Positions 1-10,814 of a DNA stretch of 64,000 nt are shown in pieces; within the stretch, counting starts at the first letter, position 1, and every line of letters begins with the position of its first letter. This DNA comes from Massospora cicadina (Eukaryota > Entomophthoromycota > Entomophthoromycetes > Entomophthorales > Entomophthoraceae), in contig JAKSZP010002669.1 in the NCBI GenBank assembly GCA_022478985.1, positions 124,001-188,000 of the forward strand, read 5' to 3'. The position numbers and the translations under genes are program-made. Under the pieces are notes generated by a model. That model ran no database searches. It was not told the origin of the DNA and saw nothing but the letters and a program-made list of their open reading frames with translations.

Positions 1-288
1 CACTGCAAATTACAGAATGAAATTGAGGAGCTTTAGCAGGGGTGAGAGACGGACGGTGTCACTACAATTTGGTCAAAGCAGAGCATATTGTAGACAAACT
101 TTTTTCTGCAACAACTGGCAAAGGAAGTAGGGGTGCATCCAGCGGTGGCTTTGGAAATGAATACCATGGTTTGGCCAGCAATTACCTCCTGGTTGTCATG
201 GCAGTCTCTTCCATTGATTTGACCTTTTCCTGGTCAGCTACGGCAGATTTGCAACCATCCTTGCGACCCTATTATTGCCCACAAGGGA

Positions 289-1200
289 ATGTTCCCTTTG
301 GCTGATAAAACTAACTTGTCTGCTCCTGAACCAGAAGCATGGAACCAGGTGAGTTTGTACAGATTGAGAAGTCACCACCTTTCTGTTGAGATGGGAAAAT
401 GCACGGATATTTTAAACTGTTTGAATTCGTTATGGAAGGAACATTGGACCAGCAAAGGGCAAAACTGTTGTTATCTGCTATGGATGTTGAGAGAGCCAAC
501 CAGATCACATGTTACCTTAATAGTAGTACTGTAACATATCAAAAGGTGAAGGATACTGTGTTCCATCTGTTTAGGGGTGTGGCAAAGATGGCATAGCGCA
601 AGGTATAGTTTATGACAATAAAATTTTAAAAGAACGATTCCTTGGTAGAGTTTGCGGAGCATTAATGGTTGAAGCTCATGCGTTTTTGAGAGCAAATATC
701 TTAACCAATGAGGATGTGGGTATAGCAATGATGGCAGCTGTTAAGCCATAATAAGAGCTATATTATGCCATGGCCCACATTCTTCAGAAAGATGCAAATC
801 TATTGCAAAATGACAATTACCTACGCCGTCTCTCTGTCACTTTTAGTGCTCCCTACGTTGAACAGAAAGCACCTGCAACCACCACCAATTCCCCATTGTG
901 AAATGAACAAAAACGAACAGGTTATAATCTGTTGGGTAATACTTGTCCACTAAATACTTTGGTGGGTCCTTTCCATCCTCCTAATGCTCAACCAGCTCAT
1001 CATTGGCTGAATTACAGTCCATCATATAACTTCCAACATGAACCTTTGGGTGTAATACAGAGATGAGAGTCATTTACAAATGCTTGTTTCTTGTGCGGCC
1101 AAAGAGGTCATTATGCAGCTAGCTGCCCTGAGAACCACATGTTTATGCATACCACCTGCCCTGATTGAACAGAGAAAAGTTTAAGTATAGTAGAGACGTG
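289..1200 (+). pseudogene. Gag relic of element A with CCHC zinc knuckle
   Basis: The segment 399-596 encodes LFEFVMEGTLDQQRAKLLLS and then a stretch resembling the capsid core of element C (minus strand 25220-24996), where the same helix pattern ending in a KxxxxxLF or KEF motif is seen. The knuckle at 1085-1126 reads C-F-L-C-x4-H-x4-C, a perfect CX2CX4HX4C nucleic-acid-binding motif. Gag would form the virus-like particle and bind the element RNA. The frame is broken between capsid and knuckle and stops occur throughout, so no functional product is expected. Confidence 0.7.
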
Positions 1201-1599
1201 ACGCTCTACCTCTGCTAATCCAAATTTATTTGTCCATGATGATTCCCACCAGTTGCTTTGTGTTGGTCTCAGTACTCACCCTAACGATTTATTATATCAA
1301 CAAACCCCCACGCTATCTTGGCCTCAAATCAAGAGAGAGACCAGAATAATACAGACTTAGAGTTCCTCCAAGATGTACAAAAGCTGTAAACCTGGCAAAT
1401 TCTTGAGTGGAACAGCACAGGCAAAGTCATACCTTCATTGGATGTCACTGCCCTAGTGTGAGTGAAAGTTACGATTCCAGTAGAGAAGATTGCCAGGAGT
1501 ATACTTAAGTTGTCACTGGTTTTATCACTTTTCTTGATAACATAAAGCCCTTGTGTGTTCATTTTATAACACAATTGGTTCATTATGAGTGTACATACT

Positions 1600-2030
1600 G
1601 TGATATTTTTATAGAATTTATAAATCTGAGCTTATATAGATACTAACGCTCCAGTTAATATAACATTCACCAAGCTCATGGATAAGCGTCCATTAATGCC
1701 TGTTGTGGAACATCAGTAACGTATGGAACCGTGGGGGCGCAGAGCACTGTGTTGGAGGGCGTTACAGCGCGTTGACTCTGAGGTTTGGTTTGGTCAGTGC
1801 ATCCACCACGATGGTGGTTCTGTCTAATAATAATTACAACATGTTGTTTGGTGCTGCATTCATGCGGTGATTTGGGGAAGTGGCCAATATGGCGGAAAAA
1901 ACATTTAATATTCTGGGTCATCGGATCCCCAACTATTTTATCTCCAGCGGAGTCCCAAAGGAATCAATCTGCTCCAGTCAAAGTAATCTTGCTTATAATG
2001 AGATGGTGTTTCCTATTTGCTATCAGTAGA
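1600..2030 (+). pseudogene. Aspartic protease relic of element A
   Basis: The codons from 1639 read D-T-N-A-P-V-N-I-T-F-T-K-L-M, aligned with DSGAPINIVSTKLVK in element B (5313) and DSGAPLNIISTKLVK in element C (24027, minus). The glycine of the catalytic D-T/S-G triad is replaced by asparagine. Farther on, YNMLFGAAFM around 1825-1880 matches the C-terminal hydrophobic strand (YDILIRMEFL in B). Together these identify a retropepsin with a lost catalytic glycine and several stops between the two motifs. Confidence 0.6.
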
Positions 2031-2039
2031 TGAAGCAGA

Positions 2040-2360
2040 AGACCAGAGATCTTCCTAACCAAATTTACAAGTACAACGGTATTCTGCTACAGTCTGCAAA
2101 TGCCATAAGTATACTTCTGGGGCATCAGGTTATACTGGGGATGGATCTTGAAATAGACATCCCAGAAGGGCTATATGGGAAAATTATGGGGTCCTACCAG
2201 CAATTGCAGCTCAAACCCCATGTGACTCTAGTATTTATTGTTACCAGTGCATAGGGAAGTGAAAGTATTTATAGCGAGCCTACAGAAGGAGTCTATGTTG
2301 GTCCAAAGGCATCAAATGGTGGCTTATTTACACTTGACTCCTATTGATGAGGTTCAACAT
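2040..2360 (+). pseudogene. dUTPase-fold-like segment between protease and RT of element A
   Basis: The frame contains IDIPEGLYGKIMGS near 2150-2190 and, after a frame change, RHQMVAYLHLTPIDEV near 2305-2350. The same two blocks appear in B and C. Their order and spacing recall trimeric dUTPases: a TG(I/L)xxxIPxGxxGxI strand, and a late hydrophobic strand corresponding to the xxRIAQL motif. About 60 codons of linker present in C, between the PI motif and the start of RT, appear deleted in A before B inserted. Catalytic dUTPase residues are not evident, so a structural or vestigial role is more likely. Assignment is by pattern only. Confidence 0.5.
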
Positions 2361-2370
2361 ATTAACATGG

Positions 2371-3543
2371 TGTTGGGATTTTTGCCCATATTCCCAGCCT
2401 GCTAGATTATCTGGTGTCACTAAGGGAAAATTCCCTAAGGCGAAGTGAATCAGAAATCAGTTGGCCTGAGTTTTGGAGGAACTACATTTGGGGGATTTTG
2501 GGATATTCACCTGGTCATATCTTTAAGGGATCGATCTGGATGAATACTTAATATCTCATCAGGCGGAGTGGCCAACGAAATAGGGGCATCTGATAGTGAT
2601 TAACTATCAGGTGTGCCAATTGGGATCAGTTGTGTTTCATAACCAACTGACTGGGAATGAATAGTGAGTTGTGAGGTGAGTGATGCCACCTACAACTAGT
2701 GATTTGATTGGTTGATGAAGTGACCTGCCATAATGGGTAATAAGTCCCATTACCTAAGCAGGTCGCTAGCCAATTATGGTTGGTTCGCTTGGATTGACAG
2801 GAAAACGTTGGGGACACGTTTTCTGACTCTATCCAGTTTGAGGTCTCAAAGATGTCCAATGATAGAATCCTAGCCAGGATGGGGAAGACCATCACTGCTG
2901 AGATGAGGAAGGGTGATTCAATGGCAACGGCTGCCATTTCATTGAAGAGGTGTCAACTGAGGGTTAGACAGCCGAATCCCCTACTATATAATTCCTAGGA
3001 TTTACTATAATAAAAAACACACATTAAAACCCCATTTTTTAGTAGAAACCATCATTTTATAAAACAGTATTATTAGTAGTAGTAGTAATATTGTTGATTT
3101 GGTGTATAGTTAGACTATCAGCTTCCATTGTTACATTCCATCTCAAGGATATTATTGCAGAAGGCAATAATTGGAAGACTCTCAGAGAGAAGAGTAGAGA
3201 TCTGAGCGGGGATCTAGAGATGAAGGGAACCACAATCAGGGATAGCTGCTGACTGTGTGTTGGGCTGAAAGAGACTGTCACTGGGGTATCTTGATGAAGA
3301 TCAGGTGGACAGGAATATAGGGAACAAATCCCTATGAGTATGACTTACAGAGTATTTAATTGGAAGTACTGGCTGAAGCGTTGGGCCTAATAATAGTTCA
3401 AACTCAACTATGGATAATAGTCTCCATACTATTATCAGATAATACATTCTATACAATGCAAAGTGCACGAGGAAATTGAACCTATGCAGTAAAAAGGTTA
3501 CTGGGTTGATGAATGATAATCAATCCTTAAGTAAATTTTTACA
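2371..3543 (+). repeat. 5' LTR of element B
   Basis: It begins TGTTGGGATTTTTGCCC and ends TTTTTACA, matching 10815-11987 along its full length. A well conserved block of about 150 bp (roughly 2840-2990) precedes the TATA box. This block is also recognisable in the divergent LTR at the right edge of the window, which suggests selection on the promoter. A run of AGTAGTAGTAGTAAT follows near 3070. The antisense frame at 2937-2626 is probably incidental. Confidence 0.9.
2985..2993 (+). promoter_or_regulatory. LTR TATA box, 5' LTR of B
   Basis: CTACTATATAATTCC places a TATA element at 2985-2993. The identical sequence lies in the 3' LTR at 11429-11437, and the related LTR at the window edge has CTCTATAAATTC at the corresponding place (minus strand, around 63860). 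Its position would set the U3/R boundary just downstream. This is an inference from sequence and conservation only. Confidence 0.55.
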
Positions 3544-3546
3544 AGT

Positions 3547-3557
3547 TGGTGCTCACT
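3547..3557 (+). other. Primer-binding site of element B
   Basis: TGGTGCTCACT begins 3 nt after the LTR end (ACA-AGT-TGG). Element C has the same 11-mer 3 nt inside its 5' LTR (26712-26722, minus strand). The TGG start fits pairing with the CCA end of a tRNA. I cannot name the tRNA from this sequence alone. Confidence 0.75.
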
Positions 3558-3588
3558 ACAGGGGTAGTTGAGTAAAGAATCTATTATA

Positions 3589-4860
3589 ATGTTGTATAAA
3601 GAAGAAATGCGCAACTTGTGGACTGAGATTGCCACTGTGAATCAGAATGCCTTAAACTCAGTGGACCATCAGGAGTTCATGGCCTTGGAAGAATGAGTCA
3701 CCAAGTTGGAGGAAGGAGTAGAAAATGTAGCCAACTTTGGGAACGAGTTACTCAGCAAAGTAAACTCATTGAAGAAGAAAGAAGGAGACCTTGTTTGAGA
3801 GGTTTTATTCCTGAAAATGGAGTGAGAAGCAGATTGCGTTTGTTTAAGAAAGTTTGGAGTGGATATCAAGAAATTGATAAAAGAAGTAGAGGACTTGAAA
3901 GCCCACAGATGTGCATGTGAGCCCAATATGGCCATTGATGCCAAAGAGAGAAGTCCTTGCATGATACTTGGGAAGATGAATACCCCAAGAAATATGCCAC
4001 CCACCTTTAATGCCATTTTGGAGATGATGCCTGAAGTCACTCCACAAGTTAGCCGAGTAGCTGAACTGAGAGAATCAGCCCAAAATGACTTGGAGGAATT
4101 TAGAGCAACACCAAAATTGCCAACATTCCATTGGGATAACGCCCCAGCATTTTTCTGACTGTTCAACATGACTATGAATGGATACGGGATCATCAAAAGG
4201 CGTTGACGGTCATGAACTGCCTGGACACCAACTGTCAGAACCTAGTGTTACCCCACTTGGAGGGGGACAGCTGGTCGTATGCTGAGGTGAAGGCGGCCAT
4301 AATGAAGGAGTTTGGGAGTCCAACCCGCATGTCAAAATGCAAGCAAGAATTTATGGGAATTCAAATTCCATAAAGATGAGTCTCTTGCTAGCTTCGAAGA
4401 TCAATTTTACCAGGAGTCACAGATCCTGGCTGGAGCAAAAGTGTTAGATGACTTTGATGCTAGAATCGCTTTGCAAGCGGCCCTTTGGCCCTATTGCAAT
4501 TTGCATCAAATGATGTCTTCTGTATTCACAATGGAGATAACTACCTCACAAATGGTAGACAACCTGAAGATTTTGGGAGCGACGTTTGATGCCCCAAATA
4601 GAAGCTTCAAGTCTAATCTGGTCCAAAATCTGAATCCCATGAAGGGAAATGAAGGAGCAAAAGAGGCTACCAACCAAACTGTGCCAGGAAATAAGCCCAA
4701 AGAATTCAGATGGTTAAGCAAGAAAGAGAAGGTCTGCTTTCAGTGTGGCGGGAAAGGACATTTTGCTGCACACTGCAAAAAGCCAAAGGATCAGATTAAT
4801 GTGGTCCAGGCCAAGGAGACAGCAGCCGCCAAAGATTTGGGAAAAGGGCCCACTGCCTAG
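3589..4860 (+). pseudogene. Gag relic of element B (coiled coil, capsid, CCHC knuckle)
   Basis: The likely start is the ATG at 3589, 45 nt after the LTR. It opens a heptad-rich segment (LYKEEMRNLWTEIATVNQNA) running to about 3900 through two or three stops. The capsid part is best seen at 4312-4620. The knuckle at 4735-4776 reads C-F-Q-C-x4-H-x4-C and lies in the open stretch 4312-4860, which ends with a stop before the pol frame. Element C has the same arrangement of N-terminal coiled coil, capsid and knuckle. Frame breaks occur around 3800 and 4160-4310. Confidence 0.75.
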
Positions 4861-4907
4861 ACAAGGAACAGTCTAGAGCAGCGGAGAAACCTGTTCCTCC
4901 CAATATC

Positions 4908-5700
4908 ATGAATGAAGAAATAGACATTAGCGATCTGTTCATAGATGACAAGCAGGATCAGCTATACCAAGTGGTCAACATGGATGTAAATGCCGTGACC
5001 AGAGCTGGGGCAAAGAAGATTGACCCTGAGATAATTCAGGAAGTTGCCCGGCCATACGCCCAACAACTGGTGGAGAAGATTAGGACCACTAAGAATCCTG
5101 ATGAGTTATCAGATGTCTGTTTAGATGAGGCCAATCTGTCAATCCCCCTTGGCGCGATAAAGGAATCATTTCCTGAATTATTGGCGCAGATTATTCATAC
5201 TCTAGATTCAGCTAATAACGCCGCCATTCACTCAGTAAATACTATATTACAATACTCTGAGTGTACATATATAGATATTCAAGTGAATTGAGTGAGGGTG
5301 AGGGAAATTGTTGACAGTGGAGCGCCCATCAATATTGTGTCAACCAAGCTGGTGAAGAGGATGAAGATCTCTCCAGACTTGGAACACAAGAGAGAATACA
5401 GAACAGCTGGGCTGAACACCACCAGTTTCCTGTGGAGTGTATAGTGTGCTGCCACTTATGATTTAGGTCATTGGTGGTATCTGCGCCAGCAATAGTTTTG
5501 GCGAACCAAAACTATGATATCCTGATCAGAATGGAGTTTCTGTGGAAGTACGGAGTTAAATGTAACTTTGAGGATAATATGTTGACCATCCTGGGTCAGA
5601 CGTTACCATTGGTATACCAGAAGGATGGTGAAGCTCCATTGAATTGGAGAAACAACTTCATTAATCTGATATACAATGATGGCATTGTATTGATTTGATA
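4908..5700 (+). pseudogene. Pol N-terminus and aspartic protease of element B
   Basis: An open stretch (4908-5291) leads into the protease: D-S-G-A-P-I-N-I-V-S-T-K-L-V at 5313-5354 is the catalytic loop of a retropepsin, here with the triad intact. YDILIRMEFLWKYG near 5513-5555 is the C-terminal strand. A TGA at 5290 and further breaks near 5440 interrupt it. The protease would cleave the Gag-Pol polyprotein. The frame change from Gag (stop at 4860) to pol (4908) means either frameshift expression or decay; the sequence does not decide. Confidence 0.75.
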
Positions 5701-5728
5701 CCAATTAGTTGGTAGGAAGTGACGAGAG

Positions 5729-6080
5729 ATGCCAGTGGAAATCCTAGAAAACTGGGGAATTCCATTAAGGATCAAGAAGGAAAGGACCATACTGGCCAGA
5801 TTGCAGATAATAGTTGACACAGGGTTGACTTTGGAGATTCCAGAGCTGTTGTATGGAGAAGTCAGAAGCCCCTGGAAGAAGTCCAGAGTGGAGCCATGGG
5901 TGGCTCCCAGGATAATAATGCCAGGCCATGGAGAAATATGAGTTCTCCTGGTGAATTTGAGTGAAAAACTGATGAAGATCAAGAGGAATCAGATCATCGC
6001 GTTTATTCATTTGATCCTGATGGCAGAATTGAGACTGATTCCACAATTTTGGGTCTCTTGATGAAATGGGATTACTGGCC
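5729..6080 (+). pseudogene. dUTPase-fold-like segment of element B
   Basis: Between protease and RT the frame reads VDTGLTLEIPELLYGEV (about 5813-5863), then VAPRIIMPGHGEI (about 5901-5939), a stop, and RNQIIAFIHLI (about 5980-6015). Element C has the same three blocks (TGLTI-x-IPEGLYGEV, VAPGIIIPGHQEI, RHQVVAYLHLIPI). They recall dUTPase motifs II, III and IV, but the catalytic aspartate expected after GVI is not conserved. dUTPase domains inside Ty3/Gypsy elements are known from some fungi. Here the family seems to have kept the fold but perhaps not the activity. Confidence 0.55.
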
Positions 6081-6229
6081 AGGGTGGCTGAAAGCATCAA
6101 CCTATTGGTTGATCAAGAGCAGCTTGCTGATCTTCTGGAAGGGCATAAGGAGGAGGTGCTCAAATTATTTGAGAAATATTGGGAAGTGTTCGCTCAGGAT
6201 GACCACAATTTGGGATGCGCATGAGACGT

Positions 6230-7110
6230 AATTAAAAGGTCAACACCGGGGAAAATCTACCAATAAGGATGAGACTGATCTGAAGATTGAAAGCTGCTGA
6301 AGCGGTAGTGGAGGATGAGATCAGCAAACTAGTGAAGCATGGGCTTCTAGTTCCGTCATCAAGTCCCTGGGCGAGTCTGATTCTGATTGTGAAGAAGAAG
6401 GATGGATTGAACTGGGTGGTGATTGACTACCAGAGGCTGAAAAAATTACAAAGAAAGATTTGTATCCCCTACCGAGGATTGACGATGTGCTGGATTGATT
6501 AGGAGAAGCGAAGTATTTCTCTGCGATGGATCTAATCTTGGGATACTGGCAGATTGACTTGCCAGAAGAAGACCAAGAAAAATATGCGATTATTACTGCG
6601 CAGGGGGTATGCCAGCTGATGAGGATGCCCCAGGGTCTTTGCAATGCGCCCATGACATTCCAGAGCACCATGGACGCAATATTAAGCGACCTAAAGTTGT
6701 CATGCGTCCTGGTATATCTGGACAATATCAATGTGTTCAGTAGGAGTTTACTGATCACCTTCACCACTTGGAAGAAGTTTTTAAGAGACTGTCCGCGGCT
6801 AACCTGAAGATCAAGCCAAGGAAGTGCCACTCTTTCAAGAAAGAGTTGAAATACCTGGGATTCATGATCAACACAAATGGATTGCAGCTGCAAACCCAGA
6901 AGATAGCAGCTATAGAGCACATGGCTATGCCAAAGAGTGTCTGAGACATCCAAGTATTCCTTGGGATGGTTGGATACTACAGAAGATTTATTCAGGACTT
7001 TGCCCAAATAGCCGAGCCTTTATTTCATTTATTAAAGGGATCCAAAAAAAGGATTCATATGGAATGAAGAGGCCCAGGACTCCTTTGATGAGTTACGCCG
7101 GTATTTGATA
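6230..7110 (+). pseudogene. Reverse transcriptase relic of element B
   Basis: Recognisable RT blocks are: VEDEISKLVKHGLLVPSSSP and SPWASLILIVKKKDG (6310-6400), a DYQRL block, FSAMDLILGYWQIDLPEEDQ (6521-6575), MPQGLCNAPMTFQSTMDAIL (6625-6690) and the catalytic box at 6715-6726. That box reads Y-L-D-N instead of Y-x-D-D, so one metal-binding aspartate is lost. The thumb and connection follow to about 7110 with several frame changes. RT would copy the element RNA; this copy cannot. Confidence 0.85.
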
Positions 7111-7500
7111 AATTTGCTGATTATGAAATATTTAAATTTTGATTGGGAGTTTATCATTCAAACTGATACTTCATTGATGGCAATTGGCGCCATACTGAGC
7201 CAAGTAGATAAACTTGGGGACAAGCATCCAGTGGCATATGTGAGCCAGACACTCTCAGCCGCTGAGGGGAACTACACCATGACTGAGCGTGCATGCCTTG
7301 CGGTCATTTATGCATGCAAGCAGTTTGGGTGTATGTCCATGAAATGCACTTTAAGGTGGTGACGAACCACTCTTTGCTGCGTTGACTGCACAATCTAAGA
7401 GAACCAGAAGGATGACTGGCCTGATGGGCACTTAAGCTTCAGGCTTATGATTATGAGATAGTCCACCAAGTGGGGGCTTCTCATCAGAATGCGGATGGCT
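7105..7500 (+). pseudogene. RNase H relic of element B
   Basis: The open stretch 7105-7362 reads [18 protein letters not shown], then HPVAYVSQTLSAAEGNYTMT and ERACLAVIYACKQF. These are the TDAS and S-x-L-x-x-x-x-N-Y-x-x-x-E-x-E/A signatures of Gypsy RNase H (first Asp and Glu present). After a stop at 7360 the terminal part continues in other frames, ending with a YDYEIVHQVGASHQNADGLS-like tether (around 7444-7503) before integrase. Confidence 0.8.
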
Positions 7501-7599
7501 TATCATGGTTGCCAATGGTCCAGTTGGTATACTCGCAGGCAGATGAGCTATTACAGAGAATGGTTAAGGAAGAATCAAGAATGAGCCTCGAGAAATCCA

Positions 7600-8735
7600 A
7601 GGTGCACTTTGAAAAGCGATGGAAAACACCAAGACTATGGATGGACAAGTATTCAATACAATCAATGGGAAGTGGCTATTATTTCTTAAACTGTTGGAAA
7701 GAGCAGCAATAGTACAATTGGCTCACAAGGTTGTCAGGCATGGAGGCCTGAGAAAAACAACTGACCATATTCACCAGTATTGTTACTGGGAATCAATCAA
7801 CTATGATGTTGCAGATCATCTGGCTTGTTGCGTGGAGTGCCAGCTGCATAAACCACATAAGAACACAACTGAATACCAACTGGTCCGCTCTGGATTTGCC
7901 TGGCACATGGTGTCCATTGACATGATGGGACCGCTGGTGATGAGCACAGGAGGAGTCAAGTACATCATAGTAGCATTGACCATCTGACAAGATGGGTTAA
8001 AATGAAAGCCCTAACCAGAGTTGACGCTACTAGTACTGCAAGATTCATCTTGTATCAAGTAGTATACTGGCATGTATGTCTGCAAGTCCTACTGAGTGAC
8101 AATGGGACCAACTTCACATCTCATGTGATCCCAAGGCTAAACAAAATAATGGGGATCCAAGGAGTTGTGTCAGTACCATACCAGCTGGAGACAAATGGAC
8201 TGGTAGAATGGGTCAATGGGATGCTGGCCATGACGCTGAGAAAGCTAGTCGCAGGGAGAACTTCCGCGTGGGGAATGTGCCTGAGTTTGGTGACGTTCGC
8301 CTACAACATTAGTCATCATACAGCAACCAGGAAAGACGCCATTTGAATTACTATATGGAAGAAAGGCCGCGTTGCCGCCAGTATTATATTTGGTAGTGGA
8401 ACCTACATTGGGGATGAGTACTGAGCAATACTTGAACTTACTGACAAGTATCCTGATCAATATGCAATTGCAAGCATTCAATACAACCTTGAAGAAAAGG
8501 ATACAAGCAAAATTGAAGGATGACAAGAACTGACCGGCATTAGAAGAATATCAAATAGGGGAAAGAGTCGCCTATTGCGATATGCATGGTTTCAGCTATT
8601 TAAACAAATTAGATGTGTTGTGGTCTGGTCTGTTCAAAGTAATTACCAAGACAGTGAATGATGCTTACTCCATCAAGAATTTCTTGGATGGAAGAGTTGT
8701 AAATTAAGTCCACACTAAGTATATAAAGCGTTGGA
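7600..8735 (+). pseudogene. Integrase relic of element B (HHCC, DDE core, GPY/F-like tail)
   Basis: The HHCC zinc domain is visible as VVRHGGLRKTTDHIHQYCYW and CCVECQLHKPHK (7728-7863). The DDE core follows: SIDMMGPL (near 7915), LLSDNGTNFTS (8088-8120) and NGLVEWVNG (near 8194-8220), so all three acidic residues are present despite a stop near 7985. The C-terminal tail at 8565-8735 (YCDMHGF, LDVLWSGLFKVI, DAYSIKNFLDG) matches the tail of A. No chromodomain is seen. Integrase would insert the cDNA with a 5-bp duplication, consistent with the flanks of B. Confidence 0.85.
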
Positions 8736-9169
8736 TTGAGGAAAAAAATTAAAAGAGTTCCCAGAGGACCAATGAACTATTAAGTTGGTCATGTCCTAAT
8801 GATTAGGTCAATTCCAAAAAAAGGACCTCTGAACCAATCTAGATGGTTAAGTCCGAATAAAGGACCTCTAAACCATGGAAAACTGCTAGGTTTAAGTACC
8901 CAGGACCCAGTTTGGGGGAAAAGTTGGACCTTTGAACTGAAACAAGGTCAAGTCCCATAGGAAAAAAGAAGAATAAAGATAAAAAACAGATAAAAAATAT
9001 TGGAAAAAAATATAAACCCGCATAGATAAAAAAAGCCAATATATTTTTATAATTTTATTTTTATTGATCATCCTAAGTATGGGGATGATTTCGCCTATGT
9101 CACCTCTTGGGGGAGGGAGGATGGATCGCGGTAGAAAGAAACAGCCCATCAAAATTGATATGCAATCAG
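8736..9169 (+). other. Spacer after integrase of B, no gene seen
   Basis: This stretch holds no recognisable coding sequence. A short direct repeat, AAAGGACCTCTRAACCA, occurs near 8820-8836 and 8861-8877. The end of the antisense frame probably lies near 9170. Confidence 0.4.
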
Positions 9170-10233
9170 ATGCTTGCGAGGGTGAGACCTACATGAAACC
9201 ACATTCATTGAGTGGATCCCGAACCCTGAGAAAATGTGACTAGGGAAGGAAAATTGAAATGTCAGAAGATGTCAATTGTGAAACCCCTGAGAGAGAAGGA
9301 AAACAGCAATAAAGAAAGAGGCAATTGGCGAATAACCCTGAGTAATCTGATAAGGCACTGGAGCTGGAAGATTTGTTTTGAGTGCCTGCTGATGGGCTTC
9401 ATTGAGAACACAAGACATGTGAGCCAGCAGCAAAGAAGGAATACTCAATGGGGGTTGTCAAATCGTGCCCCCAATTAATGCCATCAGTGGAAGATAGCGA
9501 TGGGAAGCTCCAGAGAAGAGGTAGTTGTGCAGAGAGTGGATTGCATTCTGCAACTGGTGACTACAGGCTTCACGGAAGCTAAAGCTGAATGACTGGTGGA
9601 AGCCAGGTGAGGCTGGAAGCTTCATCAACCAACTTCAAAGAACTTGGCCAGCAAAGTGAAGAGCATAAGCGGCAGCATCCCAATCCAGAAGGTTGTCCAG
9701 ATCATAGGGATTTAGCACTAATGTCAAAGCCTCAGTGACTTGGGCCCAGAGTTCAGCGTAGGGAGCTTGAAGTGTGTGCTGTTCCCAATTGAGAGTTCAG
9801 AAACCAGTATAGCGGGTTTGTAGAATTGACCAAGTCAGAAGAGGAACTCAGGGAGCAAGTCTGACCCAGCCAGGAACAAACAATCCAGCGTGACTGGCAT
9901 AATCTCCGGAGCATTGATGATGATGTTCAGAGCATTAGCAAAAGGAGCTGAATCCAGGAGGGTTTCAAAGTCCAACTCAGGAACTGACTATAAGGGAAGA
10001 GTCAGCTGAGAGTTGTTCAAAACGATGGCAAGCCTGGTTTTGGAGGGACTGGTTACCATTTCTGGTAATTTGATGGAAGGACTAGCCGCTTGCACCAGAC
10101 TAGCCATATGAGTCCTGGAAGGACCATAAAAGAGGTTCCGTCGAGCATCCTGACTCATCTGCTGGAAGAGATGGAGGTCTGTATCAGACAGACTGTTGAG
10201 GAGCTGCTGGTATTGTGACTTGTAATTTGACAT
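9170..10233 (-). pseudogene. Antisense accessory ORF of element B, unrecognised protein
   Basis: Read from 10233 toward integrase, the minus strand stays largely open for about 1 kb with only a few stops and at least one frame change (first stop at 9988). It starts MSNYKSQYQQLLNSLSDTDL and has a NLFYG motif at residues 33-37. It later carries SDLLPEFLF followed by a stop and LGQF (about 9850-9815), and then, in a shifted frame, AELWAQVTEALTLVLNPYDL (about 9770-9710). Element C has a collinear counterpart on the opposite strand (19281-20390): MS...Y...SL...F...NLFxG with constant spacing, GDLLAEFLFVLGHF, and SAVWAAFEALYL. This argues for a real ancestral gene, not a shadow ORF. I do not recognise its family. 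Antisense extra ORFs in this position are known in some plant Gypsy elements, but I cannot link them. Confidence 0.6.
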
Positions 10234-10262
10234 ATGAGCTGGACTAGAGGGGGGATGTCAGA

Positions 10263-10270
10263 CTTATATA
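10263..10270 (-). promoter_or_regulatory. TATA-like box upstream of the antisense ORF in B
   Basis: On the minus strand CTATATAAG lies about 30 nt upstream of the ATG at 10233. Element C has TATAAA at 19248-19253, about 30 nt before the ATG of its antisense frame (19281). The paired placement suggests a dedicated promoter, with a very short leader. Confidence 0.4.
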
Positions 10271-10801
10271 GAAGTTGACATAATGCACTCTATAATTCAT
10301 TAAGCTCCAATTTTGAAGAAATTAATTTTAAAATTAATGAGATAAGCTTTCCGAGGGAAGAATTAAGAATGACTTACAGCCAAGAGGTTATGAGCAAAAT
10401 AATGAGGGCGAATAGAAATAAGTATTTTTAATTAAGCTGCAAAACAAACATCTACAGCAAGATTCTCCTGTCTAAGACAAGGAGAGAATCAGGAATTCAA
10501 GGACGCCAGACTGAGAATCCTGAATATGACAGAGGTCATATACCCTGATGGGGAAAAACTGGATCCCAGGACTAATAATGTCATGAGTAAAGCGATCAGC
10601 CCAGCATGACAGAAGGTCATGGGGACCACACTCTGAGAATTTGGTAGTGAAAAGGAAGAGGAAGAACGCCATATGCCAAAGGTCATCCCAAGCAGGATTG
10701 AGTATTTATGAGTGTACTCCACTTGAACCAATAAAGTACTTGATTAAGTGTCCAAAATGGTGTTCTCATGCCCCAGTCCTTTTCTCGATGGAAATCTAGG
10801 C
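10271..10801. other. Non-coding interval between antisense promoter and PPT of B
   Basis: No gene is recognised. It contains a perfect 18-bp palindrome ATTAATTTTAAAATTAAT (10321-10338). The motif AGGTCAT occurs three times between about 10530 and 10690; its meaning is unknown. Confidence 0.4.
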
Positions 10802-10814
10802 AAGAGGGGAGATG
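10802..10814 (+). other. Polypurine tract of element B
   Basis: AAGAGGGGAGATG directly precedes the TGTTGGG start of the 3' LTR. Such a purine run primes plus-strand synthesis in LTR retroelements and fixes the plus orientation of B. Confidence 0.75.

Larger units (their letters stand above)
1..2370 (+). mobile_element. Element A, 5' portion: old Ty3/Gypsy retrotransposon, substrate of a nested stack
   Basis: This is the left visible part of a decayed plus-strand Gypsy element whose 5' LTR lies before the window. In order it holds a Gag-like segment (about 289-760), a CCHC knuckle (1085-1126), a protease relic (about 1620-2030) and a dUTPase-fold-like segment (about 2040-2360). The RT resumes at 11988 after the inserted element B. 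Positions 1-288 show no motif I recognise and are assumed to be upstream Gag. The many stops and frame changes make it the oldest layer. Lineage assignment rests on matches to the better preserved elements B and C. Confidence 0.8.

Noticed and set aside
2626..2937. Antisense frame in the B LTR (also 11148-11381)
   Set aside because: It lies in the conserved promoter block of the LTR and is not kept open equally in both LTRs; conservation is better explained by regulatory sequence.
10530..10690. Three AGGTCA motifs as nuclear-receptor half sites
   Set aside because: Fungi are not known to use such receptors and three short matches in AT-rich DNA are within chance.
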